A stretch of 7,020 bases of DNA from Xanthobacteraceae bacterium (GTDB lineage: Bacteria; Pseudomonadota; Alphaproteobacteria; Rhizobiales; Xanthobacteraceae): positions 1-7,020 of the forward strand of contig JASHRR010000060.1 in assembly GCA_030037185.1 (NCBI GenBank), written 5' to 3'. Position numbers and translations under genes: made by a program. Shown piece by piece: positions 1 to 6,261 of this stretch. The stretch's first letter is position 1; each line of letters opens with the position of its first letter. The notes under the pieces were generated by a model. That model had not been told where the DNA came from, ran no database searches, and saw only the letters and a list, made by a program, of their open reading frames with translations.

Positions 1-533
1 TGAAGGGAGTTGAGATCGCCTTCGTCGGCCGCTCCAATGTGGGCAAGTCGAGCCTCATCAACGCCCTGACCAACCGTGCCGGTCTCGCACGAACCTCCCA
101 TACGCCCGGCCGCACGCAGGAGCTCGTGTTCTTCGCCGCCGACGATCACCTCACTGTGGTGGATATGCCGGGCTACGGCTATGCGGCAGCCCCTAAGCCC
201 AAGGTGGCGGCGTGGACGGCGCTGATCCAGGCCTATGTTCGCGGCCGCGCCAATCTGCGCCGGGTCTATGTCCTGGTCGATGCGCGACGCGGCCTCACGG
301 CGGCTGACGACGGGGTGCTGGCAACGCTCGACACGGCCGCGGTCAGCTACCAGATCGTGTTCACCAAGGCCGACGAGGTCAAAGATTCCGCTCTCGCCGC
401 CTGCCAGGAAGCGACCGCGGTAGCGCTTGCGGGGCATCCGGCGGCGTTTCCCGAAACGCTCGCGACATCGGCACGCAGCGGCGCCGGCATCCCGCAATTG
501 CGCGCCGCCATAGCGAGGCTGTTGGTGAGGTAA
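1..533 (+). CDS. engB: Ribosome biogenesis GTP-binding protein EngB (YihA/YsxC), 5'-truncated by the window edge
   Basis: This is a small TRAFAC-class GTPase that in bacteria assists assembly of the large ribosomal subunit in the cytoplasm. The frame is open from base 3 to the TAA at 531-533, giving 176 visible codons. Family members have about 200-215 residues, so roughly 30-40 N-terminal residues lie left of the window. Every G motif is readable, numbered from the first visible codon: G1 GRSNVGKSS (9-17), the G2 region with TPGRTQ (34-39), G3 DMPG followed by YGY (54-60), G4 TKAD (121-124) and G5 SARSG (156-160). The GRSNVGKSS and DMPGYGYA signatures are specific to EngB among bacterial GTPases. 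A GTG at 39-41 encodes the Val inside the P-loop and cannot be the start. The DUF423 gene begins 30 bases downstream. I recall engB lying between yidC and argB in related rhizobia, which fits argB being here. Identification is very secure. Confidence 0.96.
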   Translation, partial: KGVEIAFVGRSNVGKSSLINALTNRAGLARTSHTPGRTQELVFFAADDHLTVVDMPGYGYAAAPKPKVAAWTALIQAYVRGRANLRRVYVLVDARRGLTAADDGVLATLDTAAVSYQIVFTKADEVKDSALAACQEATAVALAGHPAAFPETLATSARSGAGIPQLRAAIARLLVR

Positions 534-563
534 CACAGATAACATGTCAACGCAGGCGCCGTC

Positions 564-932
564 GTGATCTCCATCCTCCTCGTGCTCGCCTCCCTGATGG
601 GCGCGGCCGGCGTCGGACTCGCGGCGGCAGCTGCTCATGCGGCACCCGCATCGGGGCTCGAAGGGGCTGCCTACCTCATGCTGTTGCACGCCGTCGCGGT
701 GCTCGGCGCCGCTTCTCTCACCGACCAAAAGCTGCTGCGGCAGCCCCTCGGGCTGATCGCCATGGCGAGCTTCGTGGCGGGCAGCGTGCTGTTTGCGGGG
801 GATCTGTCAATGCGCGCCTTTGCGGGCCACCGGCTTTTCCCGATGGCGGCGCCGACCGGCGGCATGCTGCTGATCCTCGGCTGGCTGGTCCTGGCGGGGG
901 CGGGCGCGGCGGCGGCCGGGCGTGCCCGCTAG
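564..932 (+). CDS. DUF423 family small integral membrane protein (YgdD-like)
   Basis: This 122-residue protein is almost entirely hydrophobic and has the family's usual length of about 120. I read four membrane segments, at roughly residues 2-24, 36-52, 62-80 and 98-118. DUF423-like features are a small-residue-rich first helix ending in AAAAHA (the usual GAFGAHG position), a tyrosine and histidine in YLMLLHA (37-43), a Gly-containing third helix, and the APTGGMLLILGW motif (96-107), which matches the family's (T/A)P-x-GG...GW signature. The function of the family is unknown and I assign none. The start is a GTG at 564. No ATG in this frame lies upstream near the gene, and the ATG at 544 is in another frame and ends after seven codons. 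No strong Shine-Dalgarno sequence is visible. It sits 30 bases after engB and 108 bases before argB, so co-transcription with both is plausible. Family assignment is from pattern and length and is fairly confident. Confidence 0.85.
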   Translation: MISILLVLASLMGAAGVGLAAAAAHAAPASGLEGAAYLMLLHAVAVLGAASLTDQKLLRQPLGLIAMASFVAGSVLFAGDLSMRAFAGHRLFPMAAPTGGMLLILGWLVLAGAGAAAAGRAR

Positions 933-1040
933 GGCAACTGGCGGGTTCGTTAATTCTGTTGCCGCCGGCGCGCAAAAATGCCTATCGCCGACGCGGGGCG
1001 ACGGCTAAATAGCGCGGGCCACACCCCAGGGCTTTTCGCC

Positions 1041-1925
1041 ATGACCGTATCGCCATTCGACATCGCCCGCGTCCTCTCCGAAGCCTTGCCGTATATGCAG
1101 CAATACGACGATGCGATCGTCGTCGTGAAATACGGCGGACATGCGATGGGCGAGGAAGCGGCCGCCCGCAGCTTCGCGCACGACATCGTGCTGCTGGAGC
1201 AGACTGCAATCAATCCGGTGGTGGTGCATGGCGGCGGCCCGCAAATCGGAGACATGCTCAAGCGGCTCGGCATCAGATCGGAGTTCGCTGCCGGACTTCG
1301 TATCACCGATGCCGCCACCATCGAAATCGTCGAGATGGTGCTGGCCGGCTCCATCAACAAGCAGATCGTCGGCTTCATCAACGAGGCAGGCGGCAAGGCT
1401 GTGGGGCTGTGCGGCAAGGACGGCAATATGGTGAAGGCCCGCAAGGTCAGCCGCACCATCGTCGATCCCGGCTCGCACATCGAAAAGTTCGTCGACCTCG
1501 GATTTGTAGGCGAACCCGAGACGGTCGACACCACCGTGCTCACGGAGATACTCGGCCGGGAGTTGATCCCGGTGCTGGCGCCGGTTGCGACCGCGGCGGC
1601 CGGCGGAACCTACAACATCAACGCTGACACCTTTGCGGGCGCCATCGCGGGCGCCCTCAAGGCGAAGCGCCTGCTGTTGCTTACCGATGTGCCCGGCGTG
1701 CTCGACAAATCGAAAACGCTCATCAAGCAGCTCTCCATGAATGATGCGCGGCGTCTGATCGCCGATGGCACGATCTCAGGCGGCATGATCCCGAAGGTCG
1801 AGACATGCCTCTATGCGCTCGAGGCCGGCGTCGAAGCAGTGGTCATTCTCGACGGCAAGGTCGAGCACGCCGTCCTGCTCGAGCTATTGACCCATCTCGG
1901 GGCGGGGACCTTGATACACGGCTGA
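1041..1925 (+). CDS. argB: Acetylglutamate kinase (EC 2.7.2.8)
   Basis: ArgB phosphorylates N-acetyl-L-glutamate with ATP, the second step of cyclic arginine biosynthesis in the cytoplasm. From the ATG at 1041 it has 294 residues, the usual size. Amino acid kinase landmarks are: K30 in KYGGHAMG (30-37), HGGGPQ (63-68), R87 in [16 protein letters not shown] (191-200) with N192 and D196 at positions known to contact substrate and the phosphoryl group, TDVPGV (215-220), and K252 in GGMIPK. An N-terminal helix (about residues 4-20, [19 protein letters not shown]) precedes the kinase core. Such an extension marks hexameric, arginine-inhibited enzymes, so feedback control by arginine is likely (inference). 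The frame continues upstream to an ATG at 978, but those 21 extra residues lack a ribosome site and do not resemble the family, whereas [17 protein letters not shown] matches known N-termini. An AGGG lies 9 bases before 1041. Identity is certain and the start likely. Confidence 0.96.
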   Translation: MTVSPFDIARVLSEALPYMQQYDDAIVVVKYGGHAMGEEAAARSFAHDIVLLEQTAINPVVVHGGGPQIGDMLKRLGIRSEFAAGLRITDAATIEIVEMVLAGSINKQIVGFINEAGGKAVGLCGKDGNMVKARKVSRTIVDPGSHIEKFVDLGFVGEPETVDTTVLTEILGRELIPVLAPVATAAAGGTYNINADTFAGAIAGALKAKRLLLLTDVPGVLDKSKTLIKQLSMNDARRLIADGTISGGMIPKVETCLYALEAGVEAVVILDGKVEHAVLLELLTHLGAGTLIHG

Positions 1926-1953
1926 TGCGGTTTCGGTAAAAAGCGGCGTCAGC
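1921..1953. terminator. Weak candidate hairpin overlapping the argB stop codon
   Basis: GCTGATGC at 1921-1928 can pair with GCGTCAGC at 1946-1953. The stem is 8 bp with one T-G wobble and a 17-base loop containing AAAAA. The 5' arm includes the argB stop codon. No T-rich tract follows, so it is at best a weak or Rho-assisted end point, and could be chance in GC-rich DNA. Confidence 0.25.
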
Positions 1954-2230
1954 GTTGCACTGGAGCGGCGAGCTACGAGGGGCCCCCATGGTCGTGCGGG
2001 CGCGGGCGCGACCTGGCCCAATCCGGATCGACCTCGCCATTGCGTCCGCCGGCAAAGGGGAGCACAAGGCCGCCACTTGTCGGGGTCGGCATCTGCCGTT
2101 ATCGCCTCCCCACGGTAACCCCTTCAGGCTGGCTGAAGCGAGCGCCCCCCGCCTCCTGCTCCAACAGTGCCATTCCAGGCCACTCAAATTTCGGCTACTC
2201 TTTTCGAGACCTTCCGCGGGGGCAAACGAC
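1926..2230. other. Gene-free stretch between argB and the DUF1194 gene
   Basis: About 305 bases hold no gene I can support. The downstream frame is open back to an ATG at 1955, but the peptide it would add is rich in Arg, Pro, Ala and Gly, resembles no domain, and would bury the clear signal peptide that starts at 2231. A frame on the opposite strand through the region also gives an unrecognisable Arg-rich peptide. Visible structure is limited to a GGGGCCCC palindrome at 1979-1986 and a perfect 6-bp stem, CTTCAG/CTGAAG, at 2122-2138 with a 5-base loop and no T-tract. Bases from about 2180 to 2210 are less GC-rich than the surroundings and are the likeliest place for a promoter of the next gene, but I see no good -35/-10 pair. 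Confidence 0.6.
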
Positions 2231-2977
2231 ATGCGCAAGCGCACGCACTCCTATCCTGGTCAGCCGATTCCGACGCGCAGAACTGTGGCAGCAGGCGCGT
2301 TCGCGGCGCTCGTGGCCGGCCCGAGCGCGGCGCGCGCGGAAGATCAGGTCGACCTCCAGCTCGTGCTCGCAGTCGACGCCTCCGGCAGCGTCAACATGTA
2401 CCGCTTTGACCTGCAGAAGAAGGGCTATGCGGCGGCATTTCGCAATCCGCGCGTCATTGCTGCAATCCGCTCGGGAATTTCGCAGGCGATCGCGGTCACC
2501 ATGCACCAGTGGACTGGTCCGCGCCTGCAGGTCCATGTGGTGCCGTGGATGGTGGTCAAGGACGAAGCGTCAGCGGAAGCGCTGGCCGCCGCGATCGAAA
2601 ATACGCCCCGCAGGCTGTTCGGCGGCGGCACCTCGATCAGCGGCGCGATCGACTATTCGCGGCTGATTCTGGCCCAGAGCCCGTTCACGGCGACGCGGCG
2701 TACGATCGATGTGTCCGGCGACGGCGCCAACAATATCGGTCGCCCCGCGCAGCTTGCCCGGGACGAGGCGGTGCGCGACGGCATCACCATCAACGGTCTG
2801 CCGATCCTCTCTGTCGAACCCTATCTCGATACCTATTATTTCGAAAACGTCATCGGCGGACCGGGCGCCGTCATGGTTCCTGCCGACAGCTATGAGAGCT
2901 TCGGGGAAGCCATTTTGAAGAAGCTGATTATCGAGATTGCGTCGAACGACCGCGAGACGCTCAGGTCTTCGTTGTGA
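2231..2977 (+). CDS. DUF1194 family von Willebrand A-like protein, probable Tat-exported
   Basis: This 248-residue protein has an N-terminal signal followed by one vWA-like domain. The signal has a twin-arginine-like motif TRRTVAAG (15-22), a hydrophobic run to about residue 31 and a likely cleavage after ARA (34-36), so export to the periplasm by Tat is inferred. The vWA domain runs from about residue 40 to the end. It shows a complete metal-ion-dependent adhesion site: DASGS (D49, S51, S53), the Thr in GGGTSISGAI (T134) and the Asp in DVSGDGANN (D164). GITINGLPIL (184-193) and the late VIGGPGAV (207-214) are typical of DUF1194. A divalent cation and a protein or ligand partner are expected from the fold, but the role is unknown. 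The ATG at 2231 has a G-rich GGGGG at 2218-2222, 8 bases upstream. The frame extends to an ATG at 1955, which I reject because it hides the signal. The next + strand gene also appears exported and starts 93 bases on. Confidence 0.85.
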   Translation: MRKRTHSYPGQPIPTRRTVAAGAFAALVAGPSAARAEDQVDLQLVLAVDASGSVNMYRFDLQKKGYAAAFRNPRVIAAIRSGISQAIAVTMHQWTGPRLQVHVVPWMVVKDEASAEALAAAIENTPRRLFGGGTSISGAIDYSRLILAQSPFTATRRTIDVSGDGANNIGRPAQLARDEAVRDGITINGLPILSVEPYLDTYYFENVIGGPGAVMVPADSYESFGEAILKKLIIEIASNDRETLRSSL

Positions 2978-3025
2978 TGTCCCCGCTCGCTGCGGCAGGC
3001 GGCGAGGAATGCGGCAGCGCCAGTC

Positions 3026-3060
3026 AAGGGAGATGCCAACATGTTTGACCTCAGGGGAGG
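3026..3060 (+). promoter_or_regulatory. Two ribosome binding sites serving alternative starts of the propeller gene
   Basis: AAGGGAGA at 3026-3033 lies 7 bases before the ATG at 3041, and AGGGGAGG at 3053-3060 lies 10 bases before the in-frame ATG at 3071. Both are good Shine-Dalgarno matches. The second lies inside the first ten codons that the upstream start would translate. The downstream start gives a conventional short signal peptide and is preferred, but use of both is possible. Confidence 0.55.
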
Positions 3061-3070
3061 CGAAATCACC

Positions 3071-4114
3071 ATGCATCTGGTGCGCTTCGGCGTTTTGGCG
3101 GTGTTTGCGGTTGCAGCCGGGGCGGTCTATTCCCAAGCCGTGACGCCCACCAATTCGTTACCTGATCCCTACATCGGCTCGCCGTTTGGAAAACTGCCCG
3201 AGGGCCGCAATTGGGGCTCAACGGCGGGCATCGGCATTGATCGGGACGGCAAGAGCGTCTGGGTCGCCGAGCGCTGCGGAGCCTTTGCGCCGCCGTCACA
3301 GATGAAGCCCGGCGTGCCGTTCGCGTGCGATGGATCGAGCCTTGATCCGATCCTGCAGTTCGACGAGAGCGGCAAACTGGTCAAAAGCTTCGGCGCCGGC
3401 CTGATTTTGTTTCCGCACGGCCTGTCGGTTGATCCGCAAGGCAACATCTGGGTGACGGACGGGCTCGGCAAGGACGGCAAGGGCCACCAGGTCTTCAAGT
3501 TCAGTCCGGACGGCAAGGTGCTGATGCGTCTCGGCAAGCCCGGCGTTGCGGGCAGTGGGCCGGATGAATTCAACGCGCCCTCCGCCGCGCTGGTCGCGCC
3601 CAATGGCGACATTTTCGTTGCTGACGGTCACGGCGGCAATACCAACGCCCGCATCGTCAAGTTCGACAGGACCGGCAAGTTCATCAAGACCTGGGGCAGC
3701 AAGGGCAGCGCGCCCGGCGAGATGGACGGCCCGCACACGCTCGCGATGGATTCCCGGGGCCGGCTGTTCCTTGGCGACCGCGGCAATAACCGTATCCAGA
3801 TTTTCGATCAGGACGGCAACTTCATCGACCAGTGGCTGCAGTTCAGTCGCCCGAGCGGCGTCTACATCGACAGCAACGACCGCATTTACGTTGCCGATTC
3901 AGAATCGGGCTCGGTCAACAAGGCACACGGCAACTGGAAGCGGGGCATCCGGATCGGCAGCGCCAAGGACGGCACGGTGACGGCGTTCATTCCCGATCCC
4001 GACGACAACGCCACCACCACTAGCGCCGCCGAAGGCGTCACCGCTGATGCCCGGGGCAACATCTACGGCGCCGAGGTAGGGCCGAAGCGGGTGATGAAAT
4101 ACGTCAGCAAATGA
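3071..4114 (+). CDS. NHL-repeat beta-propeller protein related to peptidyl-alpha-hydroxyglycine amidating lyase, probable exported
   Basis: From ATG 3071 the protein has 347 residues: a signal peptide (about 1-23, basic R5, hydrophobic core 6-18, possible cleavage after SQA) and then a beta-propeller of repeated NHL-type units, each with a Gly-Asn/Asp-Ile-Tyr/Trp-Val-x-Asp strand. Clear units are at about 116-147 (PHGLSVDPQGNIWVTD, then HQVFKF), 168-198, 221-248 (PHTLAMDSRGRLFLGDRGNN, then RIQIF), 260-277 and 321-345. The order and wording resemble the lyase (PAL) that cleaves peptidyl-hydroxyglycine: H116 and H222 occupy two metal-ligand positions, and R68 and R237 fit conserved arginines. 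The third metal His is not found (AEGVTAD, 320-326), and the usual catalytic Tyr position appears to be His (ADGHGGN, H187). Lyase activity is therefore doubtful. C69 and C86 are the only cysteines and could form a disulfide outside the cytoplasm. An in-frame ATG at 3041 with its own ribosome site would add ten residues. Substrate is unknown. Confidence 0.85.
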   Translation: MHLVRFGVLAVFAVAAGAVYSQAVTPTNSLPDPYIGSPFGKLPEGRNWGSTAGIGIDRDGKSVWVAERCGAFAPPSQMKPGVPFACDGSSLDPILQFDESGKLVKSFGAGLILFPHGLSVDPQGNIWVTDGLGKDGKGHQVFKFSPDGKVLMRLGKPGVAGSGPDEFNAPSAALVAPNGDIFVADGHGGNTNARIVKFDRTGKFIKTWGSKGSAPGEMDGPHTLAMDSRGRLFLGDRGNNRIQIFDQDGNFIDQWLQFSRPSGVYIDSNDRIYVADSESGSVNKAHGNWKRGIRIGSAKDGTVTAFIPDPDDNATTTSAAEGVTADARGNIYGAEVGPKRVMKYVSK

Positions 4115-4131
4115 CCCGCGCTGGCGGTCAT
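4111..4131. terminator. Candidate bidirectional hairpin across the two convergent stop codons
   Basis: ATGACC at 4111-4116 pairs with GGTCAT at 4126-4131, and two further G-C pairs can form inside after a one-base bulge. Each arm contains the stop codon of one of the two converging genes (TGA at 4112-4114, and TCA at 4128-4130 for the - strand gene). No T-tract flanks it on either side, so intrinsic termination would be weak. The position is suggestive and the strength is not. Confidence 0.35.
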
Positions 4132-5471
4132 GCCGCCGCCGCCGTCGCAACGTCCTCGAGCACCCGCTGGCGCGATTCGATCCCCCAAGCCCACACCACA
4201 ACAATCTGAACGAGCACGAGTGCGATCATCAAGCCAAGCACGCCCGGCATCCCAAAATCGCCAGCGAGCCGCAACACGACGAACGGCGAGACGATCGTGG
4301 CGGCGCGGCCCAGGGTGTTACAGATGCCGTTAGCGCGCAGCCGCACTTGCGTCGGGAACAGCTCAGGCGTGTAGACGCCGAACAGAATCGCGACCTGAAT
4401 ATAGATGACGAGAACAAGGAGAAATCCCACCACCAGGATGAGGGCTGGCGCAGTGGCGGCCGTGAAGGTTGCGTAAATCGCGCCGAGCACCACGGTCGCG
4501 ATGGACGCGCCGATGATGCTTGCGCGCCGGCCGATGAAGTCGGCGCAAAATGCGCCGAGCGCGCAACCCGCCGGCGATGCGATCACCAGCACCAGCGTAT
4601 ATTCGAACGAACGGGTGATGGTCAGGCCCTGCTGCAAAAAGAACTGCGGCAGCCAGGTGACAAAGCCGAATATCAGGGTGTTGACGGTGATCAGCACCCA
4701 GCTGCCGACAACCATGCGCAGCAGCAGCGGCGGGCGCGCCAGCATCGCAAAATCGGTGACAGGCGGCGGCGCTGCCGGGACAGGCGGCGGCAATGCGGTT
4801 GCCGCGCACTTTTCGATTGCCGTCAGGATGGCTTCGGCCTCCTCGCTGCGCCCCTTGGACTCCAGCCAGCGCGGCGACTCCGGCAGGCTCTTGCGGAGCC
4901 ACCACACGATCAGGGCGCCGATGCCTGCAATGACGAACATCGGCCGCCAGCCCCTCGCCGGAATAATCAGATAGCCCAGCACTGCCGTCACCGGCAGCCC
5001 TGAGACGACCAAAAAGGACATGAACGCCAGCCAGCGTCCGCGCGAGCGAGGCGGCACCAATTCCGTCAACGTCGAATAGCCAACCACGATCTCGGCGCCT
5101 AACCCCAGCCCCATGACCAAGCGGAGCGCGTTGAGGGTTGTCATGTCGGGCGCTAATGCGGCCGCCAGCGAGGCCACCCCGAAGATCGCGAGATTGACCT
5201 GATAGGTCAAGCGCCGCCCATAGCGGTCACCGATGAAGCCGGTGACAAGCGCACCGATCGTCATGCCGAGGAAGGTCTTGGAGACGAAATCAGCGTTCAG
5301 GTTGGGGGTCGAGAAACCGGATTGCAGCGCAGCCGGCAGCACGTTGGTACCGACATAGAGGTCGTAGCCGTCGAAAAACATGCCGGCTCCGACCAGCCAG
5401 AAAATGCGGTAATGGAAGGAGCCCACGGGCAGGCGGTCGAGTCGCGCGCCCGCATTCACGGATCTGATCAT
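4128..5471 (-). CDS. Major facilitator superfamily transporter (proton-coupled metabolite or sugar porter type)
   Basis: This 447-residue inner-membrane protein has the 12-helix MFS layout: six segments to about residue 193, a cytoplasmic loop to about 250, and six more. The first-half loop 2-3 signature is GFIGDRYGRR (78-87), and its counterpart CADFIGRR (309-316) is in the second half. PESPRWL (197-203) after helix 6 and YTPELFPTQVRLRANG (368-383) are typical of the sugar porter / metabolite:proton symporter clans. FDGYDLYV (33-40) in helix 1 recalls aromatic-acid and organic-anion proton symporters, where the acidic residues matter for transport. The central loop is rich in proline (228-238). 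The substrate cannot be read from sequence. The ATG at 5471 is preceded by CGGGGAT, a loose ribosome site. The gene ends 13 bases from the propeller gene and is divergent from the ModA-like gene, which may share its control region. Fold assignment is certain and the substrate class uncertain. Confidence 0.93.
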   Translation of the reverse strand: MIRSVNAGARLDRLPVGSFHYRIFWLVGAGMFFDGYDLYVGTNVLPAALQSGFSTPNLNADFVSKTFLGMTIGALVTGFIGDRYGRRLTYQVNLAIFGVASLAAALAPDMTTLNALRLVMGLGLGAEIVVGYSTLTELVPPRSRGRWLAFMSFLVVSGLPVTAVLGYLIIPARGWRPMFVIAGIGALIVWWLRKSLPESPRWLESKGRSEEAEAILTAIEKCAATALPPPVPAAPPPVTDFAMLARPPLLLRMVVGSWVLITVNTLIFGFVTWLPQFFLQQGLTITRSFEYTLVLVIASPAGCALGAFCADFIGRRASIIGASIATVVLGAIYATFTAATAPALILVVGFLLVLVIYIQVAILFGVYTPELFPTQVRLRANGICNTLGRAATIVSPFVVLRLAGDFGMPGVLGLMIALVLVQIVVVWAWGIESRQRVLEDVATAAAA

Positions 5472-5558
5472 ACGGCGTTATCCCCGAGCGCGTTTTCTGG
5501 CGATCAACGTCCGACGGCGTAGAATGGCATAGCCTGCACTGCAGCAAGGGATAATGCA
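5472..5558. promoter_or_regulatory. Divergent intergenic control region between the MFS and ModA-like genes
   Basis: These 87 bases must carry the promoter of the + strand gene and probably that of the MFS gene. On the + strand TAGAAT at 5520-5525 matches the -10 consensus at five of six positions, but the best -35 at the right distance (CTGGCG, 5497-5502) is poor. AAGGGA at 5546-5551, 7 bases before the ATG at 5559, is a good ribosome site. No operator palindrome or regulator gene is evident nearby. Confidence 0.4.
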
Positions 5559-6254
5559 ATGCTCAGGATTTTTTGCGCGCGGTCGATGCAGGTGGCCGTC
5601 ACGACCCTCTCGGAACGATCGACGCAGGCTCGCGGCGCTGCGCTTGAAATCGTGTTCGAACCGATGGGCGCGCTGCAAGCGCGGCTCGCCGGCGGCGAGA
5701 CCGCCGACGTGCTGATCCTGGCGGCGCCGGCGATCGACCGGCTTGCGGCCTCCCGCGCGCTGGTGTCGGGCAGCCGTGCCGCCATCGCACGCGCTGCGAT
5801 CGGCATAGCTGCGCGCCAGGGTGCGCCGGCGCCTGATATCTCAACGCCGCACGCCTTCAAGGACGCATTGGTGGCCGCCCGCGCGATCGCGTTGAGCGAC
5901 CCGGCGGTGGGCGGCTCAGCCGGCAGCTACTTGCGCGATCTGTTCTCGCGCATCGGCCTCACCGCGATCATTGCCGCCAAGACGGTCGCGCAGAAAAGCG
6001 GCGCGGCCGCCGCCGACGCCGTCGGCCGTGGCGAAGCCGAGTTGGCGATGACCTTCATTCCAGAACTGTTACAGGGAAAAGGCGTTCGCGTCCTGGGGCC
6101 GCTGCCGCCGCCCTATGGCCGTTCCATCGCCTACACCGCGGCAGTGTCGACGCGCTCGAGCTGTCCGGGCGAAGCACGCGCTTTCATCGCCACGCTGACC
6201 GCTGCGGAGGCAGCCAGTGTCTGGGTTGCGGCGGGATTCGAACTTGACCGGTGA
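5559..6254 (+). CDS. ModA-like type 2 periplasmic-binding-fold protein lacking a signal peptide
   Basis: This 231-residue protein resembles the molybdate-binding family (SBP_bac_11 type) used with ABC importers. Family-like features are the first strand leading into a helix (ARSMQVAVTTLSERS, 7-21), the FEPMGALQARLAGGETADVLIL stretch (about 33-54, read here in parts), ISTPHAFKDAL (94-104), the hinge-region SDPAVGGSAGSYL (113-125) and GEAELAMTFIPELL (158-171). Typical ModA starts with a secretion signal. Here the N-terminus MLRIFCARSM goes straight into the first strand with no hydrophobic leader, so a cytoplasmic location is likely. No permease or ATPase gene is in the window. I recall similar leaderless proteins being common in Bradyrhizobium, so this may be a normal subfamily. 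The ligand could be an oxyanion or a small organic molecule. The ATG at 5559 has AAGGGA 7 bases upstream; an in-frame ATG at 5586 is the alternative. It is divergent from the MFS gene and convergent with the transferase gene. Confidence 0.82.
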   Translation: MLRIFCARSMQVAVTTLSERSTQARGAALEIVFEPMGALQARLAGGETADVLILAAPAIDRLAASRALVSGSRAAIARAAIGIAARQGAPAPDISTPHAFKDALVAARAIALSDPAVGGSAGSYLRDLFSRIGLTAIIAAKTVAQKSGAAAADAVGRGEAELAMTFIPELLQGKGVRVLGPLPPPYGRSIAYTAAVSTRSSCPGEARAFIATLTAAEAASVWVAAGFELDR

Positions 6255-6261
6255 GCGTGGC

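Noticed and set aside
978..1040. Upstream start of argB giving 21 extra residues
   Set aside because: No ribosome site precedes it and the extra residues do not resemble ArgB N-termini; 1041 gives the expected length.
950..1543. Long open frames on the - strand opposite argB (also 1005-1478)
   Set aside because: They mirror the codon pattern of argB, whose identity is certain, and their peptides look low-complexity and unrelated to known proteins.
1979..1986. GGGGCCCC palindrome as an operator or terminator
   Set aside because: Short palindromes of G and C are expected by chance at this base composition, with no loop or flanking T-tract.
1955..2230. N-terminal extension of the DUF1194 gene from the ATG at 1955
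   Set aside because: It would place 92 Arg/Pro-rich residues ahead of a clear signal peptide and matches no domain; the ATG at 2231 fits the family.
2570..3136. A 188-residue - strand frame opposite the DUF1194 gene and the start of the propeller gene
   Set aside because: It spans the ends of two supported + strand genes and has no recognisable motif.
4347..5003. Open frames on the + strand through the MFS gene (also 4501-4974)
   Set aside because: They are antisense shadows; their Arg/Gln/Ala-rich composition is typical of the reverse of hydrophobic membrane-protein codons.
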